Source: Deltaproteobacteria bacterium
GTDB lineage: Bacteria > Desulfobacterota > Binatia > UBA12015
Length of the DNA stretch: 36,391 nucleotides
Assembly (NCBI GenBank): GCA_016874795.1
Contig: VGTG01000046.1
Coordinates: 1 to 36,391, forward strand
Direction: 5' to 3'
Below, piece after piece: positions 16,885 to 22,994 of this stretch. Under the pieces are notes generated by a model that was given only the letters and a program-made list of their open reading frames with translations, did not search any database and had not been told where the DNA came from. The translations under genes and the position numbers were made by a program. Numbering within the stretch: the first letter of the stretch is position 1; the number at the start of each line of letters is the position of its first letter.

Positions 16885-18075
16885 TCACGACCGGCCCGCT
16901 TCTCCCGGGCTCTGTCCTCCTCGTCCACGTTCGACGGAGGAGCTGCTCGGCTTGAGGCCCGCGCGTGCGAGCTCGCGGCGGTAGAGCTTGTCGAGCGCCT
17001 GCAGCATGGCCTCGAGGCTGAAATCGCGCCGCGCGCGGATCGAGCCGCCGCGGCGCAGCCTCTCGGCGAGGATCTCTTCGGTGAGAACCCGCTCGATGGC
17101 CTTCGCCAGGGCAGCGGCGTCGCGCGTCGGAACGACGAGGCCGGATTCGCCGTGCTCGACGATCTCGGCGCTGCCGCCCGCGGAGGTCGTCACCACCGGG
17201 CAGCTCGCGGCCATCGCTTCGAGCAGAGCGTTCGGCATGCCCTCGATGACGGAGGAGAGGACGTAGCAATCGAACGCGCGCATCCGGGTCGCGACGTCGT
17301 CGCGCTGGCCGAGGAATCGCACCGTGCTCTCGAGGCCGAGCTTCTTCGAAAGCGATTCGAGCTCGCTTCGTAGCGATCCGTCGCCGACGATGTCGACGCG
17401 TAGGTTGGGGATTCTCTCCCGCACGAGGGCGAAGGCCTCGAGGGCGAACTCGTAGCCCTTCTTCCAGCCGAGACGGCCGACCATCCCGACGAGAGGGCCG
17501 TTGCCGCGTGGATCCGGCTCCGCCTCCGGCGCGGGGCGGGGAGCGTACGCGCTCGGAAGCGGTACGCCGTTCGGGATGAGCTCGATCTTGCTCGGCGAGC
17601 AGCGCTCGTGCTCGAGCACGATGTTGCGCACGGCGATGGCGTTCACGGTGACGCGATCGGCGAAGCGATTCGAGAGCCACGCGGCGACGCGGTGATCGAG
17701 GCGCGCGTAGCGATCGAGGCTCCGCTTGCTCACCAGCGTGACCGGCCGGCGCGAGAGTCGTCCGACCATCGCGGCGAGGAAGTTCCCCTCGAAGAGGTAC
17801 CCTTGGACGATCGGGACGTTCCGCGACTGGAGATCGCGCGCGACGCGGCGCACGGCGCTCGCCGTCGCGAGGCTCATCATGGTCGAGCGGATTCCGAAGC
17901 TTCGCACGGGCACGCCGAGCTTCTCGAAGTCGGCCGCGAGCTCACCGGGATCTGCCGCGGCGGTCCACATCTCGAAGGAGTAGCGCTCCGGATCGAGACC
18001 CTGGACCACCTGGAGAAGGTGTCGCTGGGCGCCGCCCACGTGCAGGTGGTCGATGACGTAGGCGATCCGCGTCAT
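16885..18075 (-). CDS. Glycosyltransferase family 4 (third)
   Basis: 396 residues. GT-B fold starting TRIAYVIDHLHVGGAQRHLLQV, the GGAQ/GGTE start of many XrtA-locus GT4 proteins. The donor domain contains LIPNGVPLP, GMVGRLGWKKGYEFALEA, IVGDGSLRSELE, and SSVIEGMPNALLEAMAASCPVVTTSAGG with the E-x7-E pair. The tail is Ser- and Gly-rich. The nucleotide-sugar donor cannot be predicted. A strong hairpin lies between it and the deacetylase upstream. Confidence 0.9.
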   Translation of the reverse strand: MTRIAYVIDHLHVGGAQRHLLQVVQGLDPERYSFEMWTAAADPGELAADFEKLGVPVRSFGIRSTMMSLATASAVRRVARDLQSRNVPIVQGYLFEGNFLAAMVGRLSRRPVTLVSKRSLDRYARLDHRVAAWLSNRFADRVTVNAIAVRNIVLEHERCSPSKIELIPNGVPLPSAYAPRPAPEAEPDPRGNGPLVGMVGRLGWKKGYEFALEAFALVRERIPNLRVDIVGDGSLRSELESLSKKLGLESTVRFLGQRDDVATRMRAFDCYVLSSVIEGMPNALLEAMAASCPVVTTSAGGSAEIVEHGESGLVVPTRDAAALAKAIERVLTEEILAERLRRGGSIRARRDFSLEAMLQALDKLYRRELARAGLKPSSSSVERGRGGQSPGEAGRS

Positions 18076-18096
18076 TCCGAGCGTCCGGCGGGAATC

Positions 18097-18120
18097 GAGG
18101 GAGCGAGCACGCGCTCCCTC
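18097..18120 (-). promoter_or_regulatory. Intercistronic nine-pair stem-loop inside the EPS operon
   Basis: GAGGGAGCG (18097-18105) and CGCTCCCTC (18112-18120) form a perfect stem with a six-base loop. It overlaps the stop codon of the upstream deacetylase gene and lies 22 bases before the next start. There is no T tract after it on the minus strand. It may be an RNA-processing or partial-termination point that sets relative expression; this is inference. Confidence 0.4.
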
Positions 18121-19189
18121 ACGCGCCGATCTTGCCGCGCTCGATGTCCAGCGTGAACTCGGGCAGCGCGCCGTGTCGGCTGTAGATCCCGATGCGCTTC
18201 AGCGCGAAGGCATCGTCGCCGGCTTGCACGCTCCCGGTGAGAGACGTCGTGGCGGAATCGAAGTGCGCGTCGCGGACCATGCTCTTGACGGCCTCGGTCA
18301 GGTGCGCGCTGCCGCGGCCGTTCGGGTAGGAGAAGTGCCGAACCGGCTCGTTGATCTGCTCCGCGAGCGCGTCGCGCGAGCCTTCAATCTCGCGGCGCGC
18401 TTCGTCCGGGGTCGCGTTGGGCAGGTTCGGATGACTGAGCGTGTGGGCGCCGAAGATCATGCCGGCGCGGTGCATCTCCCGAACGTGGTCCCAGGACATC
18501 ATGATCCTGGAGAGCGGAGAGAGATCGTCGATGCCACCGGCCACGCGCACGGCCTCGAGAAGCTCGAGACGCGTCGCGGTGGGGACGTTCTTCATCGTGA
18601 CGATCAGCTTCGTGAAGGCCTCGCGGCGCTCTTCGGGCGTCCGCAGCGGAAGCCGGAACGCCATCGGCTCGCGCGTCTCGAGAACGGGAACCGTCGTCGT
18701 GAAGATCACGAAGCGAAGAAGCCCAGTCCACAAGACCGCGAGGTTATCGATGCAGTTCGTCGTGACGTAGAACGTCGCGTTCAGGCCGTGCCGCGCGAGG
18801 ATGGGAAAGGCGCGCGTGTAGTTGTCGAGGTACCCGTCGTCGAACGTCAAGGCGACCGCCTTGGCCGGCAACGGCTCGCCCTCGATCAGCCTCGTCACCA
18901 TCTCGTCGAGAGAGATCACGCGGTAGTGGCGCTTCAGATACGCGCACTGGCGATCGAAGTGCTCCGGCGCCACCGCGAGCCCCGGATCGAGGCAGAGATG
19001 AGTGCCGTCGGCCGCGGTGCTCACGGAGTGATAGCGGAGAATCGCCGCGCGTCCGGCGAGAACCGTACGCGCGAGAGAAGAGATCCCGCCGTGATGGATC
19101 GCGAGCTTGGCCAGATTGCGGATTACGCTTCGGATGGTCGTGTCTCCTGCGCTGCGGCTACGGCGAGCGTCCGAAATATGCCGCCGCAC
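18119..19189 (-). CDS. Polysaccharide deacetylase (NodB family), longer form
   Basis: 356 residues. RYHSVS, TFDDGYLDNY, GAHTLSHPNL and FSYPNGRG give the NodB metal site. An insert of roughly 100 residues (LAVLWTGLLRFVIFTTTVP... to LSPLSRIMMSWDHV) between the Asp and His motifs makes it longer than the 7216-8058 enzyme and partly hydrophobic. It is typical of a subgroup in EPS loci. The GTG start at 19189 lies eight bases after the Wzz gene stop, without a clear ribosome-binding site, so translation may be coupled. Substrate unknown. Confidence 0.85.
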   Translation of the reverse strand: MRRHISDARRSRSAGDTTIRSVIRNLAKLAIHHGGISSLARTVLAGRAAILRYHSVSTAADGTHLCLDPGLAVAPEHFDRQCAYLKRHYRVISLDEMVTRLIEGEPLPAKAVALTFDDGYLDNYTRAFPILARHGLNATFYVTTNCIDNLAVLWTGLLRFVIFTTTVPVLETREPMAFRLPLRTPEERREAFTKLIVTMKNVPTATRLELLEAVRVAGGIDDLSPLSRIMMSWDHVREMHRAGMIFGAHTLSHPNLPNATPDEARREIEGSRDALAEQINEPVRHFSYPNGRGSAHLTEAVKSMVRDAHFDSATTSLTGSVQAGDDAFALKRIGIYSRHGALPEFTLDIERGKIGA

Positions 19190-19197
19190 GTGGGCGA

Positions 19198-20625
19198 CTA
19201 GCTCGTGCGGATGTCGGAGATCAGGCCGAGGACGGGCAGCTCGAGCTCGCGCTCGATGTCGGAGCCGAAGTGGTAGGTCTGGTAGAGGTACTCGAGACCG
19301 AACGCTCCGGCGATTCCCAGTGCTGCGCCGGCGATCAAGGCGACCAGGATGGTCAGGAGGGTGTTCTCCCCGCTGGGAGTGGGGGGTGGGTAGGCGCGGT
19401 CTACGACGCGGACCGTATCGAGCTTGTTGGCGCTCATCTCCATCGAGAGCGAAGCCTCGTGGGCGTCCTCGATGGCCGCGTTCAAGGCGGCCTGGAGCTG
19501 CGTCACGTTCGTCTCGAGCGAGCGCAGCGGAGAGCCGTGCTTGTCGATCTCCTGGATGCGCTCGCGATACGTCGTGACCGTTGCTTCGAGCGAAGCCTTC
19601 TTGGCGAGAAGCGCCTCGCGGTTCGCGCGAGCGCGGTGCAGCTCTTCCTCGAGATTCTGCCGGACCGGGTTCCGCTCGAAGCGCTCCGTTCCGATGATTC
19701 GCTGCGGCTGCTCCGCGACCTGCGAGCGCAGCTCCGCGATCTGACGCATCTTGTCGCGGACGCGTCGATCTTCCTCGGTATATTTCTGCCGCAGGTCCGA
19801 CAGCTCGACGGTGAGGATCCCGATGCGCTCTTCGAGGGCGCGCGCGACCGGGTTATTGACCATGTTGACGTCGCTCGCGACGCGCTCGGGCTCGTTCGCG
19901 AGGGTGCGTTCGAGCTCGCCGATGAGCTCGTCGGTCTGCGCGATGAGCGCGACCGTTTCCTTCATCGCCAGCTCGCTCGCCATCATCTGGCGGACGGTCT
20001 CGTCGAGCTGCTGATCGAGATCGACGATTCCGGTGCGGCTTTGGTAGTCGTCGAGCTCCGATTCCGCGGCGCCGAGCTGTGATTCGAGCTCCGACTTCCT
20101 CTTGTCGAAGAAGGTCGCGACCTCGGGTGACTCGTAGAGGCTCGGGTGATACTCGAGGTAGGTGTCGACGAGCGTGTTCACGACCGCCGCGGCGAGGTTC
20201 TTGTCGCTGTGGAGGAACGCGACCTCGATCATCGGCGATTTCGGGAACGCGTTGACCTGTAGACCCAGGCGGATCGCGGCCGCGGTCACGCGGGCGCGAT
20301 CCTCGGGATCCGTCGGCGCGTCCTCGACGATGTCGACCTGGAGACGGCGCGCGGCGGCGAGCAGGAACGAGCGGTTCTGAAGGTTCTCGATCTCTGCGAA
20401 GATGACCTGCGCTTCCGGGATCTGCGTGGTCTTGCGAGTCTCCTGCGGCGAGAGGTGCAGGTAGCTGCGGCTCCCGATCACGAGCAGCTTGGCGCGCGCG
20501 AGATACTTGGGCGCGCGCACCAGCGTGAAGACGATGATCGGGATCGAGATCGCCAGAAAGGCGATGCCCACGAACCGCTTCCGCTTGAAGAGGATGTGGA
20601 GGAATTCGCGAACGGATTCGTTCAT
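19198..20625 (-). CDS. Polysaccharide chain-length determinant (Wzz/PCP family, XrtA type)
   Basis: 475 residues. The first transmembrane helix is at about 18-36 (VGIAFLAISIPIIVFTLV) and the second near 425-447 (LLTILVALIAGAALGIAGAFGL). A long periplasmic part between them is predicted to be coiled coil (many Glu, Arg, Leu and Gln heptads from about 160 to 390). PCP-2-type proteins such as this control glycan length and contact the export channel. The cytoplasmic tail is short and has no kinase domain; the partner ATPase is the next gene upstream (ATGA overlap). Confidence 0.9.
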   Translation of the reverse strand: MNESVREFLHILFKRKRFVGIAFLAISIPIIVFTLVRAPKYLARAKLLVIGSRSYLHLSPQETRKTTQIPEAQVIFAEIENLQNRSFLLAAARRLQVDIVEDAPTDPEDRARVTAAAIRLGLQVNAFPKSPMIEVAFLHSDKNLAAAVVNTLVDTYLEYHPSLYESPEVATFFDKRKSELESQLGAAESELDDYQSRTGIVDLDQQLDETVRQMMASELAMKETVALIAQTDELIGELERTLANEPERVASDVNMVNNPVARALEERIGILTVELSDLRQKYTEEDRRVRDKMRQIAELRSQVAEQPQRIIGTERFERNPVRQNLEEELHRARANREALLAKKASLEATVTTYRERIQEIDKHGSPLRSLETNVTQLQAALNAAIEDAHEASLSMEMSANKLDTVRVVDRAYPPPTPSGENTLLTILVALIAGAALGIAGAFGLEYLYQTYHFGSDIERELELPVLGLISDIRTS

Positions 20626-21803
20626 CGGTGGTCCTCGGGCGCGGGAACCACGGCGACCTCGATGAGCTCCTGCGGGTTCGTGAGTCGAGCGAGCAGCTCG
20701 GGGATGTAGTTCTGTGTGCGATTCAGCACCGCGCCGAGAACGTGCGCGCCGACGCGCTCGAGCTCACGTAGCGAGATCGCGGAAGCGCCGATCGGCGTGC
20801 TCTCGGCCTGGACGACGAGGATGACCCCGTCGGCGCGCGGCGCGAGATACGAGCTGTCGGCGTACATCTCCATCGGTGCGCCGTCGATCAGGATGCAATC
20901 GAACTCCTTGCGCAGCGAGCTGACCATGTCGTCGAGGGCGCGGCCCTCGAACATGTAAGGAACGCGGGTTGGGCCCTGACCCGTCGGCATGAAGTAGAGA
21001 TTCGGAATCTCGGTCGGATGGTAGTGCTCGGGCGTCGCCGCGCCGTCGGCGAGGGCTTCGCAAAGTCCCCCGGACGCTTCGCCGCCGAAGATGCGGCTCA
21101 GTCCGGGCGTGCGGAAGTTCGCATCGATCAGGATGCAGCGGCCGCCCTGGGACATCGTCGAGCCGAGAAGGGCCGTGGTCGTCGTCGCTCCCTCGCCGTG
21201 GCGCGAAGAGACGAGCAGCATCAGCTGCAACGAGCGCGGCGCCTTCGTCGCCATGATGTTCTTGCGCAGCTGCTGGAACTCTTCGATCGTGGTCGGCGGA
21301 ACGTCGAACGTGAAGGAGCGGTAGCCGTTGCCGTTCCCGTTGCCATTCCCGTTGCCATTCCCGTTGCCATTCCCGTTGCCGTTCCCGTTGCCGTTCCGGT
21401 ACCCGTTGCCATTCCCGTTGCGGTGACCGTTCCCGTTGCCGTTCCGGTAGTGGCCGTTGCCGTTCCCATTCCCGTTGCGGAAGTGGTAGCCGTTGCCATT
21501 GCCATTCCCGTTTCCGTTCGGGCGGCGACGGAAGCGGAACCAGCGACGCTCCGCAGGCGTCGGAAGATTTGCGGAATGGCTCGTCTCGTCGGCGGCGTGA
21601 TCCGTCGAGATCTCCGGCTCGAGAGCCTTCTTCTCGTCGGCTGCCGGTTCTGCGGGCGTCGCCTGTACGACGATCGGCTCGTCGGCCGCCGTCGTCTCGG
21701 GCTTGGCGCTCGCCGCCGAAGCGGACTCCGAGCGAGCTTCGCGAGCCGCCTTGGCCTTACGCTCGGCCTCGGCGCGTTTCAGTGCTTCGTAGGTCTTTCC
21801 CAC
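20622..21803 (-). CDS. BY-kinase-like ATPase (CpsD/XrtA kinase type) with altered P-loop and Gly-Asn linker
   Basis: 393 residues. It starts MGKTYEALKRAEAER, like XrtA-associated tyrosine autokinases, then a charged linker, a 65-residue Gly-Asn repeat (96-160) and a ParA/BY-kinase ATPase fold. The Walker A region reads SSRHGEGATTTT: the usual GEGKT/S lysine is Ala206. Walker A' is IDANFRTP (D227) and Walker B is ILIDGAP (D307). No C-terminal Tyr cluster is present. In active BY-kinases the lysine binds ATP phosphates and the Tyr cluster is autophosphorylated, so this may be a scaffold rather than an active kinase. The GTG start has GGGAAG upstream. It overlaps the Wzz gene, its expected partner. 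Confidence 0.85.
   Translation of the reverse strand: MGKTYEALKRAEAERKAKAAREARSESASAASAKPETTAADEPIVVQATPAEPAADEKKALEPEISTDHAADETSHSANLPTPAERRWFRFRRRPNGNGNGNGNGYHFRNGNGNGNGHYRNGNGNGHRNGNGNGYRNGNGNGNGNGNGNGNGNGNGNGNGYRSFTFDVPPTTIEEFQQLRKNIMATKAPRSLQLMLLVSSRHGEGATTTTALLGSTMSQGGRCILIDANFRTPGLSRIFGGEASGGLCEALADGAATPEHYHPTEIPNLYFMPTGQGPTRVPYMFEGRALDDMVSSLRKEFDCILIDGAPMEMYADSSYLAPRADGVILVVQAESTPIGASAISLRELERVGAHVLGAVLNRTQNYIPELLARLTNPQELIEVAVVPAPEDHR
21324..21518 (-). repeat. Minisatellite encoding 27 Asn-Gly pairs
   Basis: The 195 bases encode five blocks of Asn-Gly pairs (5, 4, 3, 3 and 12 pairs in protein order), separated by short aromatic or basic spacers YHFR, HYR, HR and YR. The DNA is built from CCGTTG, CCATTC and CCGTTC hexamers on the plus strand, with a 12-base higher-order period in the longest block. 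It lies in frame, so unit gain or loss would change linker length without a frameshift. Confidence 0.9.
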
Positions 21804-21822
21804 GTTTCAAACTTCCCGGCTG

Positions 21823-22629
21823 CTAAAAGGCGATCGAGTTGAGGTCGAATCCAGGCCGCGGCACGGTCGGCAGCAACCCTCGAATCCACTGGTCCACCCA
21901 GACATCCGCTTTGCCGATCCACGTCCTGGGAACGAAGACCACGTCGTCCGGAGCCATGACGATCTCTTCCATCGACTCTCCGTCAACGACGGATTCCAAG
22001 TCAAGCCTTTGTGCTTGGATCTCGTTGCCGATTCGACTGATGTAAAGAACCTCGTCCGACTCCGCCGAATCCGTGAATCCGCCGCGCTCGATCACGGCCT
22101 GGAGCGGGGTCAGACCATCCCGGTACGTGACGAAACCCGGGCGGAGGACATCGCCTCCTACATAGACCTTGTGCTCCGCGAGCTGGGCGATCACGACGCT
22201 GACCACCGGATCTCGGAGGGTCCGGGTCGCCATCTGGACGATCTTCTCCTCCAGCTCGCCTCCCGTCAGGCCGCCCGCCTGCACGTCGCCGACCACCTGG
22301 AGGTTGATGAGGCCGTCCGGACGGACCGGGACACGCTCGTTTTCCTCGGGGTGATACGGAAACTTCACGTCGATGATGTCTCCCGGAGTGAGACGATAGC
22401 TGTACTCGTCGATCTCGGGAGTCTCGCCGGCGCCTCCGGTCGCGGCCGTGAACGACGATTCGGAGGACGAGAGCATCATGGCCTCCGCTTGCTGCTGCTG
22501 GCGCATGCTCGACCCGCATCCGGTCACGGCCGCGATTGCGAAGGCGCCCATCAGGAGGGTGCCGAAGCGTACGAAGGCCGCTCTCGTGCTCTGCTCAGAA
22601 CCTGCTTGACGACTCGATTCGCTCGACAT
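21823..22629 (-). CDS. Outer-membrane polysaccharide export lipoprotein (Wza/OPX family)
   Basis: 268 residues. A signal sequence (RFGTLLMGAFAIAAVTGC) ends in a lipobox with Cys38. The Poly_export domain follows (YRLTPGDIIDVKFPYHPEENERVPVRPDGLINLQVVGDVQAGGLT), then SLBB-like parts (VYVGGDVLRPGFVTYRDGLTPLQAVIERGG). This is the XrtA-type OPX protein that forms the outer-membrane exit. It lacks a Wza-like extra C-terminal amphipathic helix of obvious length, ending GFDLNSIAF. First gene of the operon, with GAGAG before the ATG and a long leader upstream. Confidence 0.92.
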   Translation of the reverse strand: MSSESSRQAGSEQSTRAAFVRFGTLLMGAFAIAAVTGCGSSMRQQQQAEAMMLSSSESSFTAATGGAGETPEIDEYSYRLTPGDIIDVKFPYHPEENERVPVRPDGLINLQVVGDVQAGGLTGGELEEKIVQMATRTLRDPVVSVVIAQLAEHKVYVGGDVLRPGFVTYRDGLTPLQAVIERGGFTDSAESDEVLYISRIGNEIQAQRLDLESVVDGESMEEIVMAPDDVVFVPRTWIGKADVWVDQWIRGLLPTVPRPGFDLNSIAF

Positions 22630-22741
22630 CTCTCAACCCAATCCGCGCGGATGAAGTGTTGGCATATGGCGCCGTCCGGCGCTGCTTCGTTCTTCGACCT
22701 GGCCTGAGGGGCGGTTGGAGAGCCGGTGGATGCGAGGAGAA

Positions 22742-22768
22742 GCGCAGGCCGGGGCGCCCCGCTTGCGC
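22742..22768 (-). promoter_or_regulatory. Strong leader hairpin in the EPS operon 5' UTR
   Basis: GCGCA (22742-22746) pairs with TGCGC (22764-22768), and an inner CGGGG-CG-CCCCG (22750-22761) adds at least four G-C pairs across a small internal loop. It falls between the proposed transcription start (about 22821) and the ATG at 22629. No T tract follows, so it is not an obvious intrinsic terminator. Confidence 0.35.
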
Positions 22769-22831
22769 GGATTCGACCCGGACGGCGCACCTCTCCTTCG
22801 AGGTGGTCCGTCCCATCGCGTAAGGTCGGTG

Positions 22832-22847
22832 AGCAAAAGGGGCGCCA
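22832..22847 (-). promoter_or_regulatory. Putative sigma-54 promoter of the EPS operon
   Basis: Read on the minus strand: TGGCGC-CCCTT-TTGCT. The GG and GC elements are ten bases apart, as sigma-54 requires, and the -12 box is perfect. Transcription would begin near 22821, giving a leader of about 190 bases before the export lipoprotein gene. An NtrC-family activator with an intact sigma-54 contact loop is encoded at 32253-33617. Binding sites for the activator were not identified. Confidence 0.6.
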
Positions 22848-22958
22848 TCTCGCCGCAGCGCGGCACGGCACGGGCCCTGTGATTCCCTGCGGTTTTCGAC
22901 CGGGAGAAGCGGCGCCAAAGGGGCCCGCGAGCCGCAATGCTGCAGACTCCTGTCGGAA

Positions 22959-22974
22959 TCGTGCAAAAGCACGA
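22959..22974. repeat. Inverted repeat TCGTGC-AAAA-GCACGA
   Basis: A perfect six-pair inverted repeat with a four-base centre lies 20 bases past the stop of the ExeA-like ATPase gene. It could be a weak terminator for that gene (no T tract) or an operator or activator-binding site about 115 bases upstream of the sigma-54-like element, a usual distance for enhancer-type sites. Confidence 0.3.
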
Positions 22975-22994
22975 GAGCTTGGCGGAGCCGCTAA

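Larger units (their letters stand above)
22630..22994. other. 365-bp non-coding control region of the EPS operon
   Basis: No credible gene was found on either strand. It holds the sigma-54-like site at 22832-22847, a GC-rich leader of about 190 bases with hairpins (22742-22768 and a weaker one at 22669-22682), and a small inverted repeat at 22959-22974 downstream of the ATPase gene. No JUMPstart/ops element was seen. Confidence 0.6.

Noticed and set aside
21324-21518. CRISPR-like appearance of regularly spaced repeats
   Set aside because: Units are contiguous 6- and 12-mers without unique spacers, and they code in frame for Asn-Gly.
21018-21842. Plus-strand frame with (VPVAIPVA)n repeats
   Set aside because: It is the complement of the Asn-Gly repeat in the kinase-like gene; the real frame is supported by the flanking ATPase domain and operon overlaps.
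22832-22994. Second sigma-54-like sequence on the plus strand (CGGCAC...GGGC near 22890-22910)
   Set aside because: The -12 element lacks TTGC and there is no plus-strand gene downstream.
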